Assembly (NCBI GenBank): GCA_008828725.1
Contig: MEHQ01004485.1
Coordinates: forward strand, 62,001 to 126,000
Length of the DNA stretch: 64,000 nt
Reading direction: 5' to 3'
DNA from: Saccharina japonica
Taxonomy: Eukaryota > Sar > Phaeophyceae > Laminariales > Laminariaceae
Below, piece by piece: positions 12,801-22,379 of this stretch (the first letter of the stretch is position 1; each line of letters opens with the position of its first letter). Made by a program: the position numbers and the translations under genes. The notes beneath the pieces were generated by a model. That model did not search any database and was not told the origin of the DNA. It was given only the letters and a program-made list of their open reading frames with translations.

Positions 12801-15800
12801 CCGGTTAAGTTTGGACATTCTGCCACACGACGCGGATGTTTCGCTTTATCTGCCTACACATTTCTGGTCGTTTGCCTGATGCCGTTAATATATTAATCAT
12901 ACACCGTTCGTGTGTATACAATTTCGGTGCTGAAGATACTACGCCATGTCTGAATGTTTCCAGTAGCGCCTAATACAAGCCTCATTGTTTTCGTCGGAAT
13001 CAAAGCGACGGCCGAAATATCACTTCTGCCGCGTTTCTCATTTTTGCGCCCAAGGCACTCGCACAAATGGCTGCCCTGATTATTCGCAAATCTTAACCAT
13101 GTGTTCAGCTCTTTTTCTTGCAATGCGCACCGCCATTGAGTTCATTGTTGCGCTCCGCCATCGTTTACGATGAACATTTTGTTGATGAGTATTGTGCAGG
13201 ATGGCTTGCGCAGGGGCGCTAACACTTTCGGTGGATATGGAGGTATATCTCGTTCTCGTACTGCCCGAGTTGTCGTCTCCCGTGTGTATCGGAGGGAAAT
13301 CGTAGGTACGGCCAGCATAGCATGTTCGTCCAACACCGTCCACCGCCGTGTTCATTGGCACCAGTTACAATTTCGATGGTCCCGTGTGAAACTAATTACC
13401 ACCCTTGACGCCCCCCTCCCCTAATACGTACCGGTTGTGTGCAACAGCTTTCCCAGCACTCTGGCGTTGCCTGATACCTCTGGCTTGTGCGGTAAGTACC
13501 GACGGAATAACTGATACCATCCCATACTTGAATGGTTTTGTGGACATTGCATTGCAACAGGGCTTTTATGGCATGTTTCGCTTGGGAGAGGGCGTGTAAA
13601 ACACTTCTGTAGTGGCCGTGTATTTTGAAAGCCGGAGTTTGTACGACTTCAATACCTTAAAATGCACTCACTCGACGAGTCCGATGTGTGGCGAACGACG
13701 TCAAGACGCGCGGTTGTTAGATTGTATAGCTGCCGACAGGAAGTTGTGCAGCAGGATATATTTAGATGTCGTCAACTCGCGTTCGTTGATCGATGGTGAA
13801 TGGCAGGTTGTTGTCGGTGTTGGTATTGTTGTTGGTTGTTGTCGGTCGTCCCAAATGCTATTCCGTTGTTACGAACAGGTTCCAATACGAGGATAATGAG
13901 CCAGATCGAAACGAGACCTTACAAATCGGCAGGCAGCTGTAGCTGAACCGCATCAAAAGCAGACGCAGTATAGCAGTAGTCGCAGCCGTCAGCATTCGCC
14001 TCGACGTGCCATGGCGTACAGCTGTAGCCTCTTGGTGGCCCCCAGCCCTTTTGCCGTGTTGCTATACAAAATTGAGGTGGATACGTGGGACACCATACAA
14101 CTGCTGGTGGCATCATTTAAGATATATCCTCGATATTCCTGCAGACACGGCCAGTGCACAAAGTTGTCGCACATTCAAGACGCCACAACACCGACGGTCT
14201 GGCACTTTCTGCTTGGTGTAGGTAGTTAGTGATGTCAAGCTGATAGGTTCGGGTACATGCCAAGGATCGTATGCCTACTAGGTGGACGCCCGACTGTTCA
14301 GAAAAACAGCTTGATCCATCTCGAAAGGCGACCCGATTTTTGACGGTGTCAAGACTAGTAACTGGAAACGTATTCCCACGTAATCAGTTCAATTTGCAGC
14401 TTGTCCATGTGGCGCGATGTAAGGCAATAGTGATGGGGGAAACCAAGCCCAATATGTGCCTAAACTACTGTACAGCATGGCTTGTGTAAACTCGGTTGCC
14501 CTCTGGTTCCTGCTGAACGCCCGTCTTTCGAACAGGATGCACTCCAGCCGCGGCGGTTTCGTGCGACGCTGGTATGAAATGTGCCTCGGGTGCCGTTGGC
14601 TACACCTGCGTTGTTGCTGTCGGTAAGACATACCTAAAATAGTAATTGTGGGGTCCTGCTACCGCCGACGCGCAACACCTTGTACAGCTCAAGACGAGCT
14701 AAATCAAGCGTTGTCCAGTATTGCCAAAGAGTGAAGGGCATCTAGCACACCCGGTTTGCAGTAGAGGCCTCGACGCACAGTAGATTGCTCAAATCGATCG
14801 TTGTGCAAGCAAGAAAGGGCAGCATACCTCTGACGAACGTGTAAATGGTCCAGTCGGGCGCCAACCTATAATCGACGTGCCATGCAGCTGCCGTGTCTCT
14901 TCATGGCTCACCAACGTGTATATCACGTGTGACACGCATGTATATGTATATTGCGAATGTTCCGACCCCAATTGTACGGGGTTCGAGGGTATGCGATCCC
15001 TCCTCTATCGGTGTTATATATGTTTTTCCCGTACCTGAGGCTGCTGTACGTACCTTATGGTTCGTGCAAAGCATTTTGCGCAAATTTTGTCTGTTTGGAG
15101 AGGAATGTAGCCATCCGGCGTGTGTGTCCCCGACTCTCCCTGACTCCCCTCACGTTTGATTGCATGGATAGTAAATACGGCGTAGTCATGGATTTGAACG
15201 AGTATCTTATTTTATGTTTCCTCCTTGCAGACACGAAAGCATCTGCGTATACGTAAGAGGACAACTCTAGGTCATTATTTATTATGTGAGGAGACGCCTG
15301 TTCCACCGATTGAACAAACACAAGAACGAGGAACCGGAGGTATCATATCCACTAACAATGCTGTCGCCCCGTCTATGTTCGATGGTTTTTGTATCCAATA
15401 ACGCCCGTTGATCTCATACAGATTGTACAAACGACATGGACTGCGACACGGACAATGGCGAAGTATGCTGTCCGTTGACGAACGTCTGCGAAGTCAAAGC
15501 CGAGGTCGACCCCAGTGCCTGTGGTGAGAAAACCGAAAGTGAAAAACAATGTTCAGGCCATGAGCTGTTTTGTGGTTGACGACAGGATGCAGTGTGGACT
15601 CTCCTCAGTTTTTCAGCAGGCGCTCTTTTTGTTCAACACGACACGGATCCGATGCGTGTGGTAAGGTTGGGTATGGTGCCCTATAAGTGAATTCGTCCTC
15701 CGATATACCCCACAGAAACTCACGGACAACAACACGAAGGCATGAACATGAATAGTGAGTTATATGTGAATGAGCGTGTGACCAATCAAATTATCATCGT

Positions 15801-16847
15801 ATTGACGGTTGCACAATACTAATCTCGACTCTACCCCTTCAACCTCTCTCGCCAAGGTGACCCGCACATGACTGGCTTCCGCGGCCAGAAGTTCGACTTC
15901 ACGGGCGTAGACAATGGGTGGTATGCCGTCGTCTCGGACCTTCCGCACATGCACCTCAACATGCGCGTCACCTCTCCCGTCCCTTCCGTACCCGAGATCA
16001 CCTACATCACCGGAATCTCAATCGTCACCAAGGACGCCGACGGCTTTGACCACAGCATCGTCATCTCCGTTGCCGACCCACACAACCTGGAGAGTTCTTG
16101 CCCGGTCGGAGCGTCCCCCTGCCTCGCCGACGGTGCCCTGCACGTAGTAGTCAATGGTGACGAGATACTCACTTCGCCCGGCGAAGTTACGGTGGCCCCA
16201 GGCGTTGCGATTGCCGCAGTCAACCTCCCCGGGGCATGCCGCAGCTTTGGGTTCGAGAAGTATTGGGAGGCAAAGAAGCTTGAACGACTTGCTCTTGCCG
16301 GTCGAAGGCTCAGTTTGACCTCGACTATGCAAGATATGTCCGACTGGATTTTGTCTGACCCCACGGCGACCAACAAAGTGGAGTGTGAGGCGTACGTGGC
16401 CAGCACTACTGCAGCTGGTGGTGTTGACCTGTTCGCCAAACAGTCTGAACATGCCTCGTTTCAAATCATGACGCCGGCAGCCACCATTCGCTTGAGCCAC
16501 GGTCGGCTGCACCAGCTCCCCATGCGCGATCCCTCCGACCAGTTCGACCTTCCGGACCACCTGACTTGGCAAATGAACATGGCCATCGATCACTCCAACA
16601 TAGGTCCTCACGCCACGGGTATCCTTGGTGAGACGCTGGTGCCTACTGTGGACCTTACTGGTGCCCCCATCATGCAAGGCATGGACGCCATTCGCGGACA
16701 GCAGGAAGACTGTGAGTACGGCGACTGATACATTTGTGATGGTAGCGTTTTTTTGTTCACTCCCGTACGAGAGCGATACGTATATATATATTGCCAACAT
16801 TCGTTTCACATTAATTTAATCTCCATTCAGATGTAGGAGCGTTTTGA
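799..16847 (+). CDS. LRR / Cys-rich / GDPH (vWD-like) gene, 3' part, multi-exon
   Basis: This is a gene model assembled from exons. LRR exons lie at 799-870, 1820-1891, 4604-4675, 9165-9236, 10267-10338 and 12200-12280. The LRR C-terminal exon is 12655-12696, the linker exon 13457-13491, the Cys-rich exons 14536-14622 and 15422-15523, the GDPH exon 15857-16711 and the last exon 16831-16847. All introns are GT-AG. Introns up to 13457 are phase 2, those from 13492 to 15856 are phase 1, and every junction I joined keeps the frame. Any subset of LRR exons can be spliced without frame loss. The 5' end (signal peptide, N-cap) is not visible and probably lies upstream of the window. By analogy with LRR and root-cap/vWD families, I infer an extracellular ligand-binding or adhesion protein. 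Which LRR exons enter one transcript is unknown; the duplicated cassettes could be alternatives, all used, or partly dead. Confidence 0.72.
1820..1891 (+). CDS. LRR exon b1 (72 bp, phase 2-2)
   Basis: The exon is bounded by GTCAG and GTGAGTACC. It encodes an LRR starting TLNDNLFGSLPADLF. The residues after the F (TNSPLITD, then M across the junction) are poorer LRR consensus than in the duplicate at 10267-10338, so this copy may be drifting or strongly diversified. Eleven codons differ between the two copies, with no synonymous difference. Confidence 0.82.
1892..4603. other. Intron or intergenic DNA, nothing recognised beyond the duplication
   Basis: Up to about 2,613 this is the end of the duplicated segment. 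From 2,614 to 4,603 I see no LRR-like exon with good splice sites, no transposon domain and no RNA gene. Short open frames look accidental. Confidence 0.5.
4604..4675 (+). CDS. LRR exon c (72 bp, phase 2-2)
   Basis: The exon is bounded by GGGCAG and GTGAGTATC. It encodes a near-consensus LRR: YLSGNQLSTLPEGIF, then DAQVHLTR and the shared L. It sits between the two duplicated cassettes and is single copy in the window. It is the best match to the standard LxxNxLxxLPxGIF repeat of the set. Confidence 0.87.
4676..6788. other. Intron or intergenic DNA, nothing recognised
   Basis: No LRR exon, transposon domain, tRNA or long credible frame was found on either strand. Frames of 60-140 codons occur but overlap on both strands and have no recognisable motif. 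Confidence 0.45.
6831..8390. mobile_element. 1.56-kb insertion with about 16-bp target duplication, class unknown
   Basis: The sequence at 6,815-6,830 (ATAACACGTACAAGGT) recurs at 8,391-8,407 (ATAACACGTATAAAGGT) on the other side. Copy 1 of the host segment is uninterrupted at the matching place (positions 27-45). This marks an insertion with an imperfect target-site duplication of about 16 bp, a length more usual for LINE/SINE-type insertion than for cut-and-paste elements. The insert has no long frame. A tRNA-like B-box lies on its minus strand near 7,410-7,425, a CAG-rich stretch near 7,568-7,600, and a short poly-A at 7,780-7,790. No terminal inverted repeats were seen. Confidence 0.6.
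8446..8919 (+). repeat. Hairpin-rich repeat GHR, old copy 2
   Basis: This is the counterpart of 85-556 in the second duplicated segment, with the same block order and small differences. It shows that this repeat was in the LRR locus before the segment duplicated, while other copies in the window look much younger. Confidence 0.75.
9165..9236 (+). CDS. LRR exon a2 (72 bp, phase 2-2)
   Basis: The exon is bounded by GGCCAG and GTAAGTG. It encodes FLHDNQLTTVPSNIF, then DKLESLTR and the shared L. Compared with a1, the changed residues are S/F, A/H, E/D, A/D and E/S. Three of these fall in the xLxx(N) stretch that forms the exposed beta-strand face in LRR proteins. Confidence 0.87.
10267..10338 (+). 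CDS. LRR exon b2 (72 bp, phase 2-2)
   Basis: The exon is bounded by TTTCAG and GTGAGTACC. It encodes TLNGNLLDSLPADAF, then TGLPVLAE and the shared L, a clean LRR. It is the duplicate of 1820-1891, with 16 of 72 bases changed and all 11 affected codons non-synonymous. Confidence 0.87.
10975..11190. repeat. Short degenerate tandem repeat (about 35-45 bp units)
   Basis: Several loose repeats share the pattern GTACnCTGaggACTGgTGaGAcnCAG followed by a T-rich stretch and GGCTCC. Part of it is also present near 2,525-2,610 in copy 1. It lies in an intron and is strongly decayed. Confidence 0.4.
12200..12280 (+). CDS. LRR exon d (81 bp, phase 2-2)
   Basis: The exon is bounded by TGAAG and GTGAGTGCC. 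It encodes RLQDNALTTLPAGLF, then EDVGSGTALTE and the shared L. It equals the 72-bp exons plus nine bases, which add three residues (GSG-like) in the loop after the F. It is the last LRR before the C-terminal exon. Confidence 0.86.
12655..12696 (+). CDS. LRR C-terminal exon (42 bp)
   Basis: The exon is bounded by TATCAG and GTAAGTAG. It encodes NLAGNAGLQCVPT, the shortened last LRR with a cysteine after GLQ that commonly ends LRR arrays in plants and stramenopiles. It enters and leaves in phase 2. Confidence 0.75.
13457..13491 (+). CDS. Linker mini-exon (35 bp, phase 2 to phase 1)
   Basis: The exon is bounded by CCCAG and GTAAGTACC. It encodes TLALPDTSGLC. Its length (35 bp) converts the phase-2 LRR block into the phase-1 block used by the Cys-rich and GDPH exons, which supports it as a real exon. 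It would otherwise be too short to trust. Confidence 0.62.
14536..14622 (+). CDS. Cysteine-rich exon 1 (87 bp, phase 1-1)
   Basis: The exon is bounded by AACAG and GTAAGAC. It encodes CTPAAAVSCDAGMKC, then ASGAVGYTCVVAV: four cysteines in a short extracellular-type module. Phase 1 on both sides fits between the 35-bp linker exon and the next Cys-rich exon. The family was not recognised. Confidence 0.62.
15422..15523 (+). CDS. Cysteine-rich exon 2 (102 bp, phase 1-1)
   Basis: The exon is bounded by ATACAG and GTGAGAAAA. It encodes CTNDMDCDTDNGEVCC, then PLTNVCEVKAEVDPSAC: six cysteines in a CxxDxDC...CC...C pattern like small secreted Cys-rich modules. It joins in frame to the GDPH exon (PSAC-GDPH), which makes the intron 15,524-15,856 convincing. 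Confidence 0.75.
15857..16711 (+). CDS. GDPH (vWD / root-cap-like) domain exon
   Basis: This is a long exon starting within GDPHMTGFRGQKFDFTG, followed by GWYAVVSDLPHMHLNMR. It matches the GDPHxxGxxGxxFxFxG...VSDxxxxxNxR pattern shared by plant root-cap proteins and vWF type D-like domains. The domain ends with GILGET and a QQEDY tail about 270 residues later, as in that family. Cysteines are few, near residues 75-85, 130 and 175 of the open frame. It is GC-rich and codon-regular, unlike the AT-richer introns around it. The frame could run on to a stop at 16,726-16,728, but a GTGAGT donor at 16,712 and a good acceptor before 16,831 give a better ending. It is probably extracellular; its biochemical role is unknown. 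Confidence 0.82.
16831..16847 (+). CDS. Last exon with stop codon
   Basis: It follows ATTCAG. Joined to the base at 16,711 it reads QQED-YVGAF-stop. The 119-bp intron before it has a pyrimidine stretch before the acceptor. The YV ending after QQED resembles the usual DYxV tail of the family. Confidence 0.6.
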
Positions 16848-17454
16848 ATTTACCAAATATTGTACAAAAAATGACCTAAATGGGTTTGTCCGCCTCCATA
16901 CACAACATTTTTCATTCGACAGAAACCACGAAACGATTGGTATGAGGTGCAGCTGTGGGGCCTGCTCAGCCATTACATGTAGCACATGAAATATTTGAAA
17001 CTCATGAGTGCCGGGGCATTCTCAGTAGTCAGCACACATTTGTAGACTCTTACATGAGGCATGCGATGCTGCCGCCACACATTGGCAGCATTCCCCGCGG
17101 GTAATACGCTGGCATACTTTTACGGCTGTCAACCTGTGGCGTCTGTGGGTCATCGGTACATGATGTGGAGGCGTATAAGGCCGCGTGTCTGCGTGCCCCC
17201 CACAGCCTTATATCAGTATTGATACCAACACGTACCTACAGGAGGAATCGTACCCAACGAAGAACGGCCACCTGTATCATACGTGGGCGCATGCATTCTG
17301 TTTAGTAAAACAAAATGTTTTTCCTACAATTGTCGGGTTGGCCTCTAGCGTACACACGCCGAGAATGTTACAAGTTGGTATTCGCTCGTATCACATTATA
17401 GGTATTGCTGAGACTGGATCGCAGATATAATTCCTAGTATGGCTAATCGCCAAG
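16848..17454. other. 3' flank of the LRR gene, nothing recognised
   Basis: AT-rich sequence with no credible frame or RNA gene. A polyadenylation signal could not be chosen with confidence. Confidence 0.4.
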
Positions 17455-18045
17455 ATATCACGGGTAGAAAATGACTTGTTTTTAGTGTGAGCATCGATAT
17501 TGAGTTGGTTCTTGTGTCGGTGGAGGAAACTGGCTTAGCTTTAGTTTGAGGATCGTAATGGACTTGAGATTGAGTGTCTGGATCCCTATGTAGCTTGTGT
17601 TTTAGTCGGGGCGTCGACACTGATTGTAATCTGGAGTGGCTATCAAACTTGAACCGTGCAATTGACATGGTGTTTGGGTGGGGGTCCATAATGACATGGA
17701 TTTGGTGTCTGTATATAAATCGACTTGGTTTCTGCGTTGGGACACTGAAGTTGGCTTGAATTTAGAGTGAGGATCGGACTTGACTTGGATTTAGTGTTAG
17801 GCTTGGTTCACGGGATCACAATTGCCATGGTTGTTTGTGCGGGCGGAATTATTTGTTTTTAGTGTGTGCATAAATTGCCTTGGTTTTGTGTGCGGCATGT
17901 CGAAAAATATTTGGTTTCAGCGTGGGGATCAAAATTGACAAAGTTTCCGGATTAGGATTATAGTGTATGGTTCACGCCTGGCTTAGATTTGTATACGTGG
18001 TGGCAGTTGACTTCGTCGGGGAATCGAAATTGACGTAGCGTTAGG
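17455..18045. repeat. Decayed minisatellite, about 28-36-bp unit
   Basis: A unit close to GACTTGGTTTTAGTGTGGGGATCGAAAT recurs many times with substitutions and gaps (for example near 17,470, 17,535, 17,600, 17,710, 17,765, 17,790, 17,860 and 17,910). Spacing is irregular but the TTGGnTTTAGTGTG core is plain. It is too diverged to be recent. Confidence 0.65.
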
Positions 18046-18589
18046 GTGTGTTACATCGCTCTCTACGAGGTGTGCAACTATGTAATAAACCTAAGCAAAA
18101 CCCTACAAATAATCGATCGACATCCTACAGTAGCTATATTTTACCACAGTGGTGTGTTGGTCCGCTTCAAGACACCGGGTGAGAAAACTGGTAGTGGTCA
18201 TTTTTGTTCGGTAGGCTAAGGTCCTCAACACTCCCCTGGTCTTGGCGTTGTGTGACACGACTCACTGCAATCAGTGGAAACGAGCCCCTAAGAGAGATGG
18301 GCAGTTGTTTAACTTATTTGCAAATGTCCACGTTTTTACGTCTCCGTAATTTAGAGTGTATTTGCACAGGGGTTGATGGGGTGGGTCTATATCTTCTCTG
18401 ATCTTCACACTCTTCGCTTGATACAAATTATTTAGTAGAACCCGAAATATAGCGCATAGTTTCAGGAACAAAACTAGCTATCCATTATTTAAACCTTAGG
18501 TTTAATTAACTACAGTTAAGTACACAAAAATGTAGGCGAAAGTACGCCCGCTCTGCACTGCTCCAATTGCACGAATTGCGTTCTTAAAT

Positions 18590-18900
18590 GAGGACACGTC
18601 ATGACGCATGCTACGGTTGAGGTGCACCATGTTGTTTTCTGAGCTCACTTGAGGAGCGTCATACCTCACCGAAAAAATGATTTTGGAGGCAAATAAAAGT
18701 GCTGCCGGATGCGAAATCTCATGACCGAAGTATACTTTGAAACCTTATTCGTCATTAAAGTGAAAGTCCGAAAAATTTGGGTTAAGGAGCCCGATCGTTC
18801 AGAACACGATTCAGTCAAAAAAAGGTATACCTACCTCTACTGTAGCACGCGTCTAATTATGTTCTTACTTGCCTTTGGCAGACCGTATTAGCGATTCTGT
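18590..18900 (-). mobile_element. Fragment related to the Gypsy fossil at 23.5-23.8 kb
   Basis: Reverse-complemented, this matches 23,500-23,815 along most of its length, sharing the GCATCCGGCAGCAC block, the GGCTCCTTAACCCAAA block and the GAGGnATGACGCTCCT block. It is therefore a solo fragment of the same repeat in the opposite orientation. It is old and broken, with no coding capacity. Confidence 0.65.
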
Positions 18901-21900
18901 TTCCCACATTTGGTAGCGTCTGCCGTTTAACCAAAACCCGAAAGGGTTGGACGTAAGATGTTCGTCCCATCCCTGTGCAGAGCGCACGCTATTCCACGTA
19001 AGGGATCTATCTCACTGTCCGTTGTTTGTGTACGAAGTATGAACCTACACACAAGATGCGATTTTGACAAGGTGACCCGCTTACCGCCCGCTCCATCTAT
19101 GGCCCCCTCCGTGTTCACTAACAGATCGCGTGACTGGGCCCCTGGGACTCGCCTTTCGCCAGAGCAAGCATCACGAGTAGACCTACAAGGGATTTGTCCC
19201 TTCGCACCGGGTGTAGTGTAGCATACGGCAGATCCCTCGAACCATTGTCGATCAATTTCGGTCATGTGATCTGAATTCCTTGTTTCGTGTTGTATGCTTC
19301 ATGTGTCGTATCATGCTCAGACGATGCTACCCACGTCATTATGAACCTGCAAATGAAGTGTATGCGCGTGCATTTCTACTTGCGAAAGGCTTGTTCTCGC
19401 GTGGTGCGGTGTTCATGGGTAGTAGGTGCTCGTCCACAAAAACTAGGTGCTCCTCCACCAAACTTTAACTTCAGAAGAAAGGACGAGATCGCAGTAAACG
19501 AGGAGTCAATGCAAGGCAACACGGAGCAGAATGTCAGCAATCGAAATGAATAACAAAATCTGCAGGAATAAGCTTGTTAAGGAACGAGTTTAGCGAGATG
19601 GTTCGCAGAAGAAATGGCAATGCCACGGTAGGCTGGGCACGTTTTGAGATAGAATCTCGTTCTGACTATAGGGGCTCTTCGTCGAGGAACAACGCCATGC
19701 ATGTGTACGAGTAAACCGGTTTCGATAGTTCGATCGTGCCTTTACATTTTAGGTCACGTGTACAATATATTTGCCCATCGAGTTGAGTGTACCATATCCA
19801 ACAAGCCCAGGTATTCGGGCGAGGCATATATGTTTTGAAGCGAGGGGGCTAAGGAAGCAAAGGGGCACGGCTGCATGGTCAAACTTGAAAGTGGGTGTTT
19901 TCCACCGTTGTGGCATCGACATCAAAACGAGATCGAGCGTTCTCCGTCGTCGCGATACGATTTGTCCGGGTGAAACTGTTACTGAAGGTTGGGCACCATT
20001 TGAGGAAACCCTGTGTTTACCCTTATGGTCTATATTTGCGTGTTTATCTGTATGGTCTATGTTTGCAACGAGGGCGGCGGGTTTTGCTGGTGAAGCACAG
20101 GGGCGACCAGAGTGGTGGGCACAACGAGTGCAGACCGCTTTCCTCGATGGGTAGCAGCCAACCGTCGGAGAGCAGGCAGCAGTCAATCGATCACGTTACC
20201 CACCCTAGTTTATTCTTATGGACATCCCGTGGGGGTTGCGAAGGTATAGAGGTTGCCGATGTTGTCGACACTTGGATGCAGAGACCTTGACGATATCACA
20301 ACAGGTTTGCGCTGAAGGCTTGAGTAGCTCACATGTGGTGTTTCTGCAGATTATATATAACGGTCGCGATGATTGGGAAGGGATATCGAGAGGGTGACAC
20401 GTTTGGGGAGTAATGTTGTGGCTACTTCCCATCACGATGCGTATTGATGTCTGGCATCACATACTGGCGAGATTGAGGTTGTCCACCTACCGTCAGGGCA
20501 ACATGCTGAGTTTATCAAAAACCGTAGCACACAGAGGCGTTTCGCATTCACAGTATATTTGACATGGACATCAACAGTTCATAGTTTTGATTATTGTTTT
20601 TTCCCGGGTACTTCAGGGTATATGATTGATTGTGATATTAATCTTGCTAGAGAGCGAGACTAGGTGCTCGGAGGTACCATGGGCATCCGTCCAATAGAGT
20701 TTATACGTAAGAAAGGCTTGCCGATGATAGCGATGGATGTTGTCCTACACGCCTACTGTTAGTTAATTGGGCGACAACTTGCAGTGGACCCAATCACTAG
20801 AATCCATAGAACGCTTTATACTCATACCCGGTATTCAGTAGTTTATGCCGTTTTCTGTACCGCTGCGTGGGGAGTGTCTAGCAGACGGGCTTATACAATT
20901 TAGTTCGAATTGTTACGACATGAAAGACGCAATGTTGTTCCATCCATGTTGTGGATGGAAACCAAGAGGGGGAGGCGATATTTGCTGCGCGGTGCATTAT
21001 GTACGTGAAGTATACATATAAATATTTCAGGTTTTACTAGCAGTCTATTTTTAGTTTTGGCTTTTGTCCTTCCCGCAATGTTTCGTCTCGTTATATCGGG
21101 AAAATCGTATATTGATAATGACTTTGGATTGCTTGGTAATGAGCTTGCCTACGTTGCATGTAGTTTGGGATGTGCCGTCTTACCTGGCAATTTGTGGCAA
21201 CATCTCGACACTTGTCGCATCTTGTACCGAGTAGAGAGCCTGTGAGATATACTCGGTGCAAAAAAATTGCTCCCATAGATTTACGGTTTGATTGTGTGAC
21301 GAAATACCATTGCTGTCTGAGGCGTGTCCCCGGACGCGGCCTTAGCTGAGTGAGTGGCCCATCAGAGTATTCTGTGGTACAATGATGCGGTTCATATGTG
21401 CCTGCACCAGTGGCCTGCACCAGTGGTCTAAAGATACGGGTTGAATATATATTTGAATTATTTTGTAAGGCTGTGGCAGGCGACGCAATCGTAAGCAACA
21501 CGTCGCCACAGCGGCACCTTAACATAATTGCCTACTCTGTCGACGCCTGACAGAGCAGCCTCTGTGACGGCACCATGAATTGCTCGTTTACGGAAAATAC
21601 CTAGTCTCTCGTACCTAACTGATCTTATCGCGCGGAGGGCCGAGCGTATGATAGGGCATTAAGTGGTGAGGCGCTCTCCGCGGAATCTACTATATGTAAG
21701 GGACCGGTAGTTAACAATGTTTCAATTATGGTAACGGCATACAGAGACGTGCCAAGCACACGGCAGTTGACCAAAACACTAATTTGTTTAACATGGTACA
21801 TAGGCTCAACCGGCAATGCACCATTTATAATCAAAATGGCATCCCTAACTCGCGGCATTACTCACGACGTGACTAATTCACACGGCATAAACAAACTCAA

Positions 21901-22379
21901 AATACATGGACTTCCACGTATAGTGTCTACTGTGATAAGACCGGGGTGACACAGAGTATCCCCGTACAGGGTTTTCTATTAAGCATCCTTGGTGTTACTC
22001 ATTTTCGGGTAGAATCAAGCGTAGAAGAGAAGCAGCTTTTACTACATAGTCCGAGAGTCATGATGGCGTCTGGCTCCAAGGGCTTCAAGTATGACCATTC
22101 CGATGTCATAAATCGAGAATACGAATACCACTCAATGAATACAAGCATGAAGAGAGGACATTCCCTGAGGCACAGAGGGGCGTCGCAGAACGGCTCACTC
22201 TCCGGTTACGGTTATCACAATAATGGGCGACGTCCTCTGCTAGTTCCCGGATATTATTCTTAAACGTCCATACCAGACTTTCGCTCGTGCTCCCTCGTTC
22301 CGTTTATTATGACGTCAATCCCCCCGGAATAGCGCTTCCGTCTGTTCCCGCCCCTACGACATCAACACCAACCTCGTGA
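18901..22379. other. 3.5 kb with no recognisable gene
   Basis: Frames of up to 145 codons overlap on both strands (19.75-20.3 kb, 21.1-21.5 kb) with no motif I know. A possible LRR-exon relic near 21,120-21,245 (GNELAYV ... VLPGNLWQHLDTCRIL) ends before a GTGAGA but lacks a good acceptor and the 72-bp length. Confidence 0.4.

Noticed and set aside
21120-21245. LRR exon
   Set aside because: LPGNLWQHLDTCRIL resembles an LRR, but length, acceptor and spacing do not fit; kept only as a possible relic.
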